64,000 nt of DNA from Ancylomarina sp. 16SWW S1-10-2 (lineage in GTDB: Bacteria; Bacteroidota; Bacteroidia; Bacteroidales; Marinifilaceae). The stretch's first letter is position 1; every line of letters starts with the position of its first letter. The position numbers were made by a program, and so were the translations under genes. The DNA lies in the NCBI RefSeq assembly GCF_009669305.1, contig NZ_SADB01000002.1:124001-188000 (forward strand), given 5' to 3'. Positions 8,773-17,409 of this stretch are shown one piece after another. The notes below the pieces were generated by a model, which worked only from the letters and a program-made list of their open reading frames with translations, was not told where the DNA came from and did no database searches.

Positions 8773-9390
8773 TTAAAGTTTAATACCCATGAAGCTCATA
8801 AAAGCAATTCCCATTAATCCTGTTACAATAAATGTAATTCCAAGACCTCTAAGAGGAGCAGGAACATTTGAGTAACGAATTTTTTCGCGAATTGCAGCGA
8901 TACCTATAATGGCAAGAAACCAACCAATACCTGATCCAATACCAAATGTAGTTGCTTCAGCTAATGTACCATAGTCTCTTTCTTGCATAAAAAGAGATCC
9001 ACCTAATATCGCACAGTTAACAGCAATTAAAGGAAGAAAGATACCTAAAGATGAATAAAGTGCCGGAGCAAATTTTTCAACTATCATTTCAACCAACTGA
9101 ACGAGTGACGCAATTACTGCAATAAACATGATAAAGCTTAAAAAGCTTAAATCAACATCTTTAAATGAAGGATCTATCCAAGTAAGAGCTCCACTAACTA
9201 AAACGTATTTATTTAATAAGTAATTTAAAGGAACGGTAATTCCAAGAACAAAAATGACAGCGATACCTAAACCAACTGATGTTTTTACTGTTTTTGAAAC
9301 TGCCAAGTAGGAACACATTCCTAAGAAGAATGCGAACACCATGTTGTCGATAAAAATCGACTTGATAAATATATTAATCAGATTTTCCAT
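8773..9390 (-). CDS. nqrE: Na+-translocating NADH:quinone reductase subunit E
   Basis: A 205-residue polytopic inner-membrane protein with about six hydrophobic helices; it belongs to the NqrDE/RnfAE family. Landmarks are [15 protein letters not shown] near the N-terminus and [13 protein letters not shown] near the middle, each carrying one of the Cys residues that in solved Nqr structures hold an iron centre between NqrD and NqrE. The VNCAILGG motif is strictly conserved in the family. It begins 20 bp after nqrD and clearly belongs to the same transcript. Length is normal. Confidence 0.96.
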   Translation of the reverse strand: MENLINIFIKSIFIDNMVFAFFLGMCSYLAVSKTVKTSVGLGIAVIFVLGITVPLNYLLNKYVLVSGALTWIDPSFKDVDLSFLSFIMFIAVIASLVQLVEMIVEKFAPALYSSLGIFLPLIAVNCAILGGSLFMQERDYGTLAEATTFGIGSGIGWFLAIIGIAAIREKIRYSNVPAPLRGLGITFIVTGLMGIAFMSFMGIKL

Positions 9391-9410
9391 GTTTCGATTT
9401 TTCTTTAAGG

Positions 9411-10052
9411 TTAGGATTCAATAAGAGATTTGTTACGAGATCTCTGTACCCAAATAATAATTCCTACAGTGATTAATGCCATTGGAGGAAGAATCATTAG
9501 ACCGTTGTTTTGATATCCCATATCATAAAATGCTTGAGGAATTATTTTGAAACCATAAAGTGTTCCAGATCCTAATAATTCTCTGAAGAAAGCAATGATA
9601 ATTAAGATTAAACCATATCCTGCTGCATTACCAATACCGTCAAGAAAAGCTGGCCAAGGTTTATTTCCAAGGGCAAATGCTTCTAAACGTCCCATAATAA
9701 TACAGTTGGTGATAATCAAACCAACAAATACAGATAATTGTTTACTTACTTCGTAAGCAAAAGCTTTTAATATTTGATCCACTACAATTACCAATGCTGC
9801 AACAATTACAAGTTGAACAATGATACGTATACGTGAAGGGATTGTGTTTCGAATTAACGAAATAATGACATTAGCAAGTGCCAATACGGCCATAACCGAG
9901 AGGCTCATCACTATTGCGGGTTCCAATTTTGCTGTTACCGCTAAAGCTGAACAAATTCCTAATACCTGAACGGTAATTGGGTTGTCGCTTCCCAAAGGGT
10001 TTTTCAGCAATTTCCTATTTTTAGCGGAGAATAAAGGTTCTTTATCGCTCAT
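9411..10052 (-). CDS. nqrD: Na+-translocating NADH:quinone reductase subunit D
   Basis: A 213-residue polytopic inner-membrane protein, paralogous to NqrE. It shows [13 protein letters not shown] (first conserved Cys) and the [20 protein letters not shown] block (second conserved Cys), followed by [20 protein letters not shown], all standard NqrD features. Together with NqrE it forms the inverted-repeat membrane pair that shuttles electrons across the membrane. It starts 7 bp after the nqrC stop, implying translational coupling. Length is normal for Bacteroidota NqrD. Confidence 0.96.
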   Translation of the reverse strand: MSDKEPLFSAKNRKLLKNPLGSDNPITVQVLGICSALAVTAKLEPAIVMSLSVMAVLALANVIISLIRNTIPSRIRIIVQLVIVAALVIVVDQILKAFAYEVSKQLSVFVGLIITNCIIMGRLEAFALGNKPWPAFLDGIGNAAGYGLILIIIAFFRELLGSGTLYGFKIIPQAFYDMGYQNNGLMILPPMALITVGIIIWVQRSRNKSLIES

Positions 10053-10059
10053 ATCGTGC

Positions 10060-10767
10060 TTATTTAGAAGATTTTAAAAACTTTTCATAACTACTTAGGT
10101 TATCTTGAAGCATAGCTTCTAAACCTTTTGAGGTAACCGTACCACCAGAAACCGCATCAAATTGATGAGGGTGACCTTGTGCAGTACCTTTTACCAATTT
10201 CAAAGAGGTGAATTTTCCACTTTCGTCGAAAATCTGCTTACCTGTAAATGGTTTTTGAAATTCAGCTTTTGAAATTTCGGCACCCAAACCTGGTGTTTCA
10301 CCTTTATTTCCGAAGGTAGCACCATAAATAGTTTTTCCATCTGGTTCCATAGAGATGTATCCCCAAATAGGTCCCCACATTCCTCTACCACGAATAGGAA
10401 TAATTAATTTTTCACCTAAACCTTCTTTGTTAAATGTAAAAATAGGTAGTTTTCTTTCAGCTACATTTTTTTTGCTGTTCTCTATTTTTAGGTCAACATC
10501 AAAGGTTGCATTTTTATCTTCAGAAGTAATTCCACCATCAGAGTTTACTATAATAGCTTTTACAATGTATTGATTGTATAGCTCTTCAGCATTTTCTGGA
10601 GTAGAAGCAACATTTACTGCTTTTAAAATGTCTTGTTTCTTTTCAATTTCTTTATTCTTTGCCTGACGTGGTTTTAGTTGCAATGCTGTAAAAGAAAGAA
10701 CCGCAGCAACTAGCACTACCAAAATGGAGGCATAGAGAAATGTATATGTATTGCTTTGAGTATTCAT
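10060..10767 (-). CDS. nqrC: Na+-translocating NADH:quinone reductase subunit C
   Basis: A 235-residue subunit with an N-terminal transmembrane helix (about residues 9-27) and a periplasmic FMN-binding domain. The covalent FMN site is in [15 protein letters not shown], with the acceptor Thr at residue 210, equivalent to Thr225 of Vibrio NqrC; the motif has SGGT where gammaproteobacteria have SGAT. The conserved [12 protein letters not shown] and ETPGLGAEI segments are present. ApbE, encoded about 3 kb downstream, is the expected flavin transferase. A 113-bp gap separates it from nqrB, longer than the other gaps in this half of the cluster. Confidence 0.96.
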   Translation of the reverse strand: MNTQSNTYTFLYASILVVLVAAVLSFTALQLKPRQAKNKEIEKKQDILKAVNVASTPENAEELYNQYIVKAIIVNSDGGITSEDKNATFDVDLKIENSKKNVAERKLPIFTFNKEGLGEKLIIPIRGRGMWGPIWGYISMEPDGKTIYGATFGNKGETPGLGAEISKAEFQKPFTGKQIFDESGKFTSLKLVKGTAQGHPHQFDAVSGGTVTSKGLEAMLQDNLSSYEKFLKSSK

Positions 10768-10880
10768 GTGATTAATAATTTATATTTTTAATTGCCACAT
10801 GGAACTGACCATATTTTATCAGTGTTTTATCTGATATTTTTTCGTTTATGGCTCGTTTCATCTTCAATTTGATTATTTGA

Positions 10881-12065
10881 TTAAGCACTTACCTTAACTC
10901 GTTTTAATCTTTTTTTGATATTGCTTTGAACCACATAATGATCGATAAGTGGAGCGAAAGTATTCATGAAAAGAATAGCTAGCATCATGGCTTCAGGGAA
11001 ACCTGCATTTAATACTCGAATTAAAATAGCAAGGAAACCAATAAGGAAACCATAGATATATTTACCTGTATTTGTTTGAGCACCCGATACTGGATCGGTT
11101 GCCATAAATACAGCTCCAAAAGCAAAACCACCCATAACTAGGTGTTGCCATGGAAGAATCATTTCCATATAAGGATTACCTCCTACTAAATGGAAGATTG
11201 TTCCCATTACAAAACCACCTACAAATACAGAAGTCATGATTTTCCAGCTTGCAATGCCTGTAGCCAATAAAATAACTGCTCCAATTAAAATGGCAATTGT
11301 AGACGTTTCTCCAATTGATCCTGGAATTAAACCTACAAACATATCCCATGTATTTGAAAGATGTGTATTGTAAATAAGATCAGCAGCAGGTTTTGTTGCA
11401 TCTACTAAACTAGCAGCATGTGCTAAAGGCGTTGCCCCTGAAAAGCTATCTGCTTTTTCAGCAATCCATACAGATTCTCCAGACATTTTTGATGGATAGG
11501 CAAAGAAGAAAAAGGCACGAGCTACAAGAGCTGGATTCCAAATGTTCATTCCTGTTCCACCAAATACCTCTTTACCAATAACTACTGCAAATGCAGTTGA
11601 TACAGCTACCATCCAAAGAGGAGCTCCTACTGGCATAATTAGAGGAATAAGCATACCTGAAACCAGGAAGCCTTCGTTTACTTGGTGACCACGCATTTGA
11701 GCAAAGGCAAATTCAATACCCAAACCAACTACGTATGAAACAACGATAATAGGTAGTATTTGAATTAAACCATAAATACAAATATCTAAAAATTCAGTAT
11801 TTGCAAGTTGTCCAAGTGAAAGAAAATGCTGGTAACCTGTGTTATAAATTCCGAACAATAAAGCTGGAATTAAAGCTAATACAACAACCGACATGGTACG
11901 CTTCAAATCGATAGCATCTTTTATGTGGGTACCACTATGTGACGTTATATTAGGGACGTATAGGAAAGTTTCAAAAGCCTCAAATGAGGACTGCAACTTT
12001 GCAAACTTCCCACCCTCTTGAAATAAGGGTTTCTTTTTATCAAGAAATTTTCTTAGTGCTTTCAT
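10881..12065 (-). CDS. nqrB: Na+-translocating NADH:quinone reductase subunit B
   Basis: A 394-residue membrane subunit with about ten helices that carries riboflavin and a covalently bound FMN and forms the Na+ path. The flavinylation motif is SFSGATPLAH with Thr212 as acceptor (Thr236 in Vibrio). Other landmarks are MRGHQVNEGFLVSGMLIPLI, GKEVFGGTGMNIWNPALVAR and FMATDPVSGAQTNTGK. It follows nqrA after 24 bp. It ends in a basic tail typical of the Bacteroidota form. No irregularities were seen. Confidence 0.97.
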   Translation of the reverse strand: MKALRKFLDKKKPLFQEGGKFAKLQSSFEAFETFLYVPNITSHSGTHIKDAIDLKRTMSVVVLALIPALLFGIYNTGYQHFLSLGQLANTEFLDICIYGLIQILPIIVVSYVVGLGIEFAFAQMRGHQVNEGFLVSGMLIPLIMPVGAPLWMVAVSTAFAVVIGKEVFGGTGMNIWNPALVARAFFFFAYPSKMSGESVWIAEKADSFSGATPLAHAASLVDATKPAADLIYNTHLSNTWDMFVGLIPGSIGETSTIAILIGAVILLATGIASWKIMTSVFVGGFVMGTIFHLVGGNPYMEMILPWQHLVMGGFAFGAVFMATDPVSGAQTNTGKYIYGFLIGFLAILIRVLNAGFPEAMMLAILFMNTFAPLIDHYVVQSNIKKRLKRVKVSA

Positions 12066-12089
12066 TATAAATAGTTTTCCGTTTTATTC

Positions 12090-13445
12090 TTAGCTCATTT
12101 CTTTAATCATCAGATCAATTCCCTGACGAAGGATATCTTGTACATTAATTTTAGAAGTACAAACAAATTCGCACAAAGCAAGATCTTCAGGAGCTACTTC
12201 GTAGATTCCTAATTGCTCCATTTGATCGATATCTTCAATTATGATGGATTTAATCAGTTGTAACGGAAGAACGTCCATAGGTAACACTTTACCGTATTCT
12301 CCAGTCATAACGAAAGCACGGTGCTCGCCATGTAGGTTTGCATCTAAGCGATATTCTTTGTTTGGACTTAACCAAGAGAAGAATGTTTTAGACATAGAGA
12401 ATTTCTTTAAGCCAGGAAGTGCCCAACCTAAGAACTCATAATTGTCACCTTCAGGAATAACTGTGATTTGAGAATCGTAGAACCCAAGAAAACCATCTTC
12501 AGGAATTTGAGTTCCTGTAAGAGCATTACCCGAAATAACACGAATCTTATCGTCATCTTTAAGTTGACCTTTAAGAATATTACGAACAGAACCACCTAAA
12601 AGGGTAGCGTAGTATGTTGGTTTTTTGATTTCGGAACCGGTAAGTGCAATTTTGCAACTCACATCGTAAATTCCTTTGTCGAATAAACGACCTATAAACA
12701 GAATTTCTTGTGGTCGAATAACCCAAACAACATCACCTTTGTTAATAGGATCAAGTTTGTGTATTTGTATACCTACATTACCAGCTGGATGAACACCTGT
12801 GAATTTGTTGATTTGAACATTTTTTGCTTCGGTGAAAACCTTAGATTGTGTTTTCTTCGCATCGATATTCAAATGAACTTTTCCATCGGTAAGTTTAGTT
12901 AAAGCATCAAGCCCTTTTTGGAAAGCTTCAGCTTCACCCTCAACTAAGTAATCGAAATCAGCAGCCAAAGGTGCTGAATCGAAAGCAGATATGAAAATTG
13001 CTTTTGGTGTATCAGTAGGGTTTGCAATAACGTCGTAAGGACGTTGACGAAGGAAAGCCCATAAACCTGATTTTAACAATTCCTCTTTAACTTCATCGCG
13101 AGATAAGTTAATAGGATTAGCTTTTTTGAATTCCTCGTATTGCAATTCGTCGTCAGATTGGACAATGACTTCAAGAATTTTTCTTCTTTCGCCACGATTC
13201 ACGGCAACAACCTTACCACTAACTGGAGATGCAAAATTAATCTCAGGGCGATACTTGTCGAAAAATAAAGCAGAACCTGCTTTAACTCGAGTGTCAACCT
13301 TTACTTTTAATTTTGGAGTAAGTCCAGGGAAGTCAGTAGGTTTAATTGCAAATGTCTCAGAACGATCAGCCTTTTCAAGTCCTTTTTCAGCCTTTCCTAC
13401 CAGCTTAATATCTAAGCCTTTTTTGATCTTTATAACTTCAGACAT
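12090..13445 (-). CDS. nqrA: Na+-translocating NADH:quinone reductase subunit A
   Basis: A 451-residue cytoplasmic subunit and first gene of nqrABCDEF. It begins with IKIKKGLDIKLVGKAE and shows the lipoyl-like region PVSGKVVAVNRGERRKILEV, the TGVHPAGNVGIQIHKLDPI segment and the C-terminal CEFVCTSKINVQDILRQGID, all characteristic of NqrA (related to RnfC but lacking its Fe-S clusters). NqrA binds quinone near the membrane face. The whole operon reads on the minus strand and is divergent from the T9SS plug gene. Confidence 0.96.
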   Translation of the reverse strand: MSEVIKIKKGLDIKLVGKAEKGLEKADRSETFAIKPTDFPGLTPKLKVKVDTRVKAGSALFFDKYRPEINFASPVSGKVVAVNRGERRKILEVIVQSDDELQYEEFKKANPINLSRDEVKEELLKSGLWAFLRQRPYDVIANPTDTPKAIFISAFDSAPLAADFDYLVEGEAEAFQKGLDALTKLTDGKVHLNIDAKKTQSKVFTEAKNVQINKFTGVHPAGNVGIQIHKLDPINKGDVVWVIRPQEILFIGRLFDKGIYDVSCKIALTGSEIKKPTYYATLLGGSVRNILKGQLKDDDKIRVISGNALTGTQIPEDGFLGFYDSQITVIPEGDNYEFLGWALPGLKKFSMSKTFFSWLSPNKEYRLDANLHGEHRAFVMTGEYGKVLPMDVLPLQLIKSIIIEDIDQMEQLGIYEVAPEDLALCEFVCTSKINVQDILRQGIDLMIKEMS

Positions 13446-13558
13446 GTTAAACTATTTGATTTGGTTAATTTGTTTGAAAATTAATTTGATCCAAGTTTGT
13501 TTCTAATGCTGAATAAGCAACTTATAGAAACAAATAGATTGTCTTGGAAAATCGAAAA

Positions 13559-13566
13559 CAAAGATA
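13559..13566 (-). promoter_or_regulatory. Candidate -7 element for the nqr operon
   Basis: The minus strand reads TATCTTTG, matching TAnnTTTG, 113 bases before the nqrA start codon. No convincing -33 TTTG was found, so this is the best candidate rather than a firm promoter. Confidence 0.35.
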
Positions 13567-13579
13567 TAAAGCAATTTCA

Positions 13580-13587
13580 TATATTTG
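13580..13587 (+). promoter_or_regulatory. Candidate -7 element for the T9SS plug gene
   Basis: TATATTTG matches TAnnTTTG, 43 bases upstream of the ATG at 13631, back to back with the nqr candidate. A -33 box is not evident. Confidence 0.4.
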
Positions 13588-13630
13588 TAGTAATCTTACA
13601 TATTTATAAACATCACATATAGATAAGCCA

Positions 13631-14920
13631 ATGATCAAGTTTATTTCAAGGGTATTTTTAATTTTAGTCTTCTGTATCTCCTGTTGTTCAAGTCTTTTAG
13701 GTTCTGAAGTGGCAGGTGTGTACAAAAGTGAAATATTAAAAGAAAGCATTCATACTGTTCAGTGTTTTCCCGTGGGGTGGGAGTTGTCTCCTGCTATTAT
13801 TGAATTGAATAGTCAAAATCAGCTTCAATTTTCATTTGATGAAATTGATAAAGATATTCAGGATTATTCATATCGAATAATTCATTGTGACTCCGATTGG
13901 AAATCTTCAGAATTAAGTGAATTTGATTTTTTGGATGGTTTTTCTGAAAATCAAATTCAAGATTATGAGTTCTCTTTTAATACGAATGTTGATTATGTGC
14001 ATTATTCTTTAAAGTTACCAAACGAGGATGTAAAGCTCAAATTGTCAGGAAATTACATATTGGAGGTTTTTCAGGACTTTGATGCTGAAAATGTTGTTTT
14101 AAGACAGCGCTTTATGATTTTAGATTCCAAGGTTGAACTAATAGGGAAAGTGAAGGATCCTATTGATATGGCAAGAAGAAAAACCCATCAAGAGGTTCTA
14201 TTTAGTATTTTTCATCCCAATTTTACGATTGATAATCCATACTCGGACTTAACTGTTATTTTACGTCAGAATGATAGGTGTGATGGAAGTCAGATGAAAG
14301 TAAAGCCTGTTTTTATTCGAAAAGATGAGTTGGTTTTCGATGATAATCAGGCATATGTTTTTCCTGGGAATAATGAATTTCATTATTTTGATTTGAAAAG
14401 TTTTAGGTATCAGTCTATTTATATTCGTTCTGTTGAAAATGTAAATGAAGAAACCTTTGTGACATTAAGTCCTGGTAAGATTCAGCAATTTGCACCTTAT
14501 ATTTATAGGAGAGATAATAATGGTATATCTACAATAGCTGTTGACGAGAGAAGAGATCCGAACACAGAAGCCGATTATGCACATGTAATTTTTACGCTTC
14601 CCTTCGAAAATGAATTGAAACATGGCGTGATGTATGTTTATGGCGCTTTTAATAATTGGGAATGTAACGATGGAAATAAAATGACTTACAATTACGATTT
14701 AGGAGTGTATCAGAAAAGTATTTATTTGAAACAGGGTTATTATAACTACATGTATGCTTTGCTTGAGAATGGAAAGGATCATCCTAATATAAATTATATA
14801 GAGGGCAGCCATTGGCAAACCGAAAATGATTACACAATTTATGTATATTACCATGATATTGGAAAAAACTATGACCGCTTGATTGGGTTTAAGACTTTGA
14901 ATTCAACAAAAGATTTTTAA
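13631..14920 (+). CDS. Type IX secretion system plug-domain protein (DUF5103)
   Basis: A 429-residue exported protein; the signal peptide spans about residues 1-25 and contains a SCC that might act as a lipobox. The N-terminal half contains the phrases QFSFDEIDKDIQDYSYRIIH and CDSDWKSSELSEFDFLDG, which are the hallmark of the DUF5103 / T9SS plug family. The C-terminal half has YGAFNNWE and YYNYMYAL, as in that family's second domain. In Flavobacterium a member of this family plugs the lateral gate of the SprA translocon in the outer membrane. Its presence fits the T9SS cargo and PorP/SprF protein encoded downstream. It is monocistronic, divergent from nqrA, and ends 165 bp before the Lrp-type gene. 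Confidence 0.85.
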   Translation: MIKFISRVFLILVFCISCCSSLLGSEVAGVYKSEILKESIHTVQCFPVGWELSPAIIELNSQNQLQFSFDEIDKDIQDYSYRIIHCDSDWKSSELSEFDFLDGFSENQIQDYEFSFNTNVDYVHYSLKLPNEDVKLKLSGNYILEVFQDFDAENVVLRQRFMILDSKVELIGKVKDPIDMARRKTHQEVLFSIFHPNFTIDNPYSDLTVILRQNDRCDGSQMKVKPVFIRKDELVFDDNQAYVFPGNNEFHYFDLKSFRYQSIYIRSVENVNEETFVTLSPGKIQQFAPYIYRRDNNGISTIAVDERRDPNTEADYAHVIFTLPFENELKHGVMYVYGAFNNWECNDGNKMTYNYDLGVYQKSIYLKQGYYNYMYALLENGKDHPNINYIEGSHWQTENDYTIYVYYHDIGKNYDRLIGFKTLNSTKDF

Positions 14921-14957
14921 ATAAGTGATATGTTTTATAGCTTCCTTGTATTCGTTC

Positions 14958-15016
14958 TAAATTTGTAAAAAACACAAATTTAAGAGGTATTGCTTATGAA
15001 TTATTACTAAATTTGT
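14958..15016 (+). promoter_or_regulatory. Three TAAATTTGT elements upstream of the Lrp-type gene
   Basis: TAAATTTGT occurs at 14958-14966, in inverted form at 14974-14982 (7-nt spacer), and again in direct form at 15008-15016. The first and third contain TAAATTTG, an exact Bacteroidota -7 box. The inverted pair is also a plausible operator for a dimeric regulator such as the downstream Lrp protein. The third copy, 70 bases before the ATG, is the most likely promoter; a TTG at 14990-14992 is 15 bases upstream of it, shorter than ideal. Confidence 0.45.
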
Positions 15017-15085
15017 GTTTATAGTAATGAATTGTAATTGGTAACGGGTATTGTTAGGCTTGTTTATAGCTATAAAAATTATAGA

Positions 15086-15541
15086 ATGAAGTTTCAAATA
15101 GATGAGGTTGATCAGAAAATATTATCATACTTGATAAAGAATGCGCGTATTCCTTTTTTAGAAATTGCTAGGGAATGTGGAATTTCGGGTGCTGCTATTC
15201 ATCAAAGAGTAAAAAAACTCGAAGATGCTGGTGTAATTGATGGATCCAGATTTATTGTGAAACCAAGAGCTTTGGGCTATGAGGTTTGTGCTTATGTTGG
15301 CATTTTTCTAGATCATGCTCATCAATACAAACAGGTTGTAGAACGAATTGAGGCTGTCCCTGAAATTATTGAATGTCATTTTACAACAGGCAATTTTACT
15401 TTCTTAGTGAAAATGCTTTGCCGAGATAATCAACATCTTATGGATGTTTTGATTAATACACTTCAAAATGTACCTGGCGTTTCTAAGACAGAAACTTTTA
15501 TTTCTTTAGATCAGCTTATTGATAGAGAAGTGGAATTGTAA
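15086..15541 (+). CDS. Lrp/AsnC family transcriptional regulator
   Basis: A 151-residue regulator. The N-terminal winged helix-turn-helix (residues 1-60) reads VDQKILSYLIKNARIPFLEI followed by ISGAAIHQRVKKLEDAGVI. The C-terminal RAM/AsnC ligand-binding domain (about 65-145) includes VCAYVGIF, IECHFTTGNFTFLVKM and VPGVSKTETFISLDQ. ATG at 15086 is preferred to the upstream in-frame TTG at 15038 because it gives the canonical MKFQIDEVDQKIL start and family length. Members act as octamers or dimers responding to amino acids. The ligand is not deducible. The repeated TAAATTTGT elements upstream may reflect autoregulation. Confidence 0.9.
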   Translation: MKFQIDEVDQKILSYLIKNARIPFLEIARECGISGAAIHQRVKKLEDAGVIDGSRFIVKPRALGYEVCAYVGIFLDHAHQYKQVVERIEAVPEIIECHFTTGNFTFLVKMLCRDNQHLMDVLINTLQNVPGVSKTETFISLDQLIDREVEL

Positions 15542-15565
15542 AAAAAACAGTTAAAAATATATTCA

Positions 15566-15598
15566 AAAGACTTTCTCAAAGAGAAGGTCTTTTTTTTG
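15566..15598 (+). terminator. Terminator after the Lrp-type gene
   Basis: AAAGACTTTCTC / GAGAAGGTCTTT stem (one G-U wobble) with an AAA loop, followed by a long T-run. Confidence 0.8.
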
Positions 15599-15744
15599 TT
15601 ATAAGCTTTCTATTAAGCTTTATTAATAAGGAATATTCCAAGTAAATTTTTAACTTTCGTGTGTTTTCACAGAAAAGCATTTTGTGATTAATGAGATGTG
15701 GAACCTGTTGAGACTTTAATTATTATATCATAAAACAACATATT

Positions 15745-17133
15745 ATGTTTTCAAAAGACGTTTACATTAACCGACGCGAAAAATTGCGTCATTCCATTAA
15801 AGATGGGATTGCTTTATTCCTTGGTAACCCAGATGCTCCAATGAATTGTCCTGATAATATTTATCATTATCGTCAGGATAGTAATTTCTTGTATTTTTTC
15901 GGTTTAGATCACCCTGGGTTTGCAGGTGTTTGCGATATTGATAATAATAAGGATTACATTTTTGGAAATGATGTTGATATCGATGACATTATTTGGATGG
16001 GACCACAAGAATCTGTAAAAGATCAATCAGCCGAGGTTGGTGTACAAGCAACGTCTCCTTTTTCTGACTTGAATAAATTTATTGCTGATGCCATGGCTGC
16101 AGGTCGTAAAATTCACTTTTTACCTGTGTATCGTGCCGAAAATAAAATATTATTAGAAGATTTAGTTGGAGTTAAACCAGCTGATATTAAAGCTCATGTT
16201 TCCGAAGAGTTGATTAAAGCAATTGTTGCGCTTCGTGAAATAAAAGAACCTTGTGAAATAAAAGAACTTGAACGAGCTGCTGAGGCTGGGTACAAAATTC
16301 ATGTTAAAGCAATGAAAATGGCTCATGAAGGTGTTTATGAAAGAGAAATAGCTGGTGAATTAGAAGCTATAAGTCTTCGTGAAGGCGGTATGTTCTCTTT
16401 TCCTGCTATTATTTCGAAGCGTGGCGAAACGCTTCATAACCATGCACATGGAAACTTGCTTAAAAATGGAGATTTACTACTTGTAGACTGTGGTGCTGAG
16501 ACCGATACACATTATGCATCTGATAATACGCGTACTATTCCAGTAGGAGGTCGATTTACTAAAAAGCAAAAGGATGTTTATGAGATTGTTTTAGCAGCTA
16601 ATAATAAAGGAACAGCATTAACTCGCCCAGGTGTTGATTATCGTTCTATTCATCTTGAAGTGTGTAAAGTTATTGTCTCAGGATTAAAAGAACTTGGTTT
16701 AATGAAGGGTGATGTAAATGCAGCTGTAACAGCTGGAGCACATGCTTTATTTATGCCTCACGGTTTAGGACATATGATGGGCTTAGATGTGCATGATATG
16801 GAAGATTTGGGTGAGGATTACGTAGGCTACGATGATAAGATTCAACGTTCTATTCAATTTGGAACTGCCAATTTAAGATTGGGTAAGGAATTAAAACCAG
16901 GTTTTGTGATTACTAACGAACCAGGAATCTATTTTATTCCAGCTTTGATCGATAAATTCCACAAAGAGAATAAATTCTTAGATTTTGTCAATTACGATAA
17001 GGTAAATGAGTATCGTGATTTTGGTGGAATTCGTCTTGAAGACGATTTATTAGTTACAGAAACTGGTTGTCAGCTAATTGGAAAGAGAATTCCTATTACT
17101 GTTGAAGAGGTTGAAAATACTGTGCTTTCGTAA
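15745..17133 (+). CDS. pepP: Aminopeptidase P family protein (Xaa-Pro aminopeptidase)
   Basis: A 462-residue M24B metallopeptidase that removes N-terminal residues preceding proline. The N-terminal creatinase-like domain (1-165) has the DSNFLYFFGLDHPG motif. The catalytic pita-bread domain (about 170-440) carries the five metal ligands in LLVDCGAETD, ASDNTRT, HGLGHMMGLDVHD, TNEPGIYF and RLEDDLLVT. Residues and spacing are intact, so it should be active with two Mn2+ or similar ions. There is no signal peptide, so it is cytoplasmic. It is monocistronic with its own terminator. The symbol is given by family; paralogues exist in many Bacteroidota. Confidence 0.9.
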   Translation: MFSKDVYINRREKLRHSIKDGIALFLGNPDAPMNCPDNIYHYRQDSNFLYFFGLDHPGFAGVCDIDNNKDYIFGNDVDIDDIIWMGPQESVKDQSAEVGVQATSPFSDLNKFIADAMAAGRKIHFLPVYRAENKILLEDLVGVKPADIKAHVSEELIKAIVALREIKEPCEIKELERAAEAGYKIHVKAMKMAHEGVYEREIAGELEAISLREGGMFSFPAIISKRGETLHNHAHGNLLKNGDLLLVDCGAETDTHYASDNTRTIPVGGRFTKKQKDVYEIVLAANNKGTALTRPGVDYRSIHLEVCKVIVSGLKELGLMKGDVNAAVTAGAHALFMPHGLGHMMGLDVHDMEDLGEDYVGYDDKIQRSIQFGTANLRLGKELKPGFVITNEPGIYFIPALIDKFHKENKFLDFVNYDKVNEYRDFGGIRLEDDLLVTETGCQLIGKRIPITVEEVENTVLS

Positions 17134-17157
17134 GAAATCATTATTTAAATACAAATT

Positions 17158-17192
17158 AAAGAGGTGTCCTAAAGTGGGATACCTCTTTTTTT
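17158..17192 (+). terminator. Terminator after the aminopeptidase P gene
   Basis: AAAGAGGTGTCC / GGGATACCTCTTT stem, a short loop, then T7. Confidence 0.8.
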
Positions 17193-17409
17193 ATAGTTAA
17201 TTAAGTTAAAAAATGTGTATATTTACCGATGAGTATTAGTGTATGGAAACGACTCTTTAGTCAGGTTTAGGATGTGCTTTGTGTAAGGAATTGGGTCGTT
17301 GTAGATTTTTTAAAATGCATTGGATTAACATAAGTTGATTGTTCGATAATTTATTGTTACAATCTCCTATTATAAATAATAATTATTTTAACCTCATCTT
17401 TACCTAGAT

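Noticed and set aside
12241-13506. Plus-strand ORFs antisense to nqrA
   Set aside because: They are shadows of the well-conserved nqrA coding frame with no family resemblance of their own.
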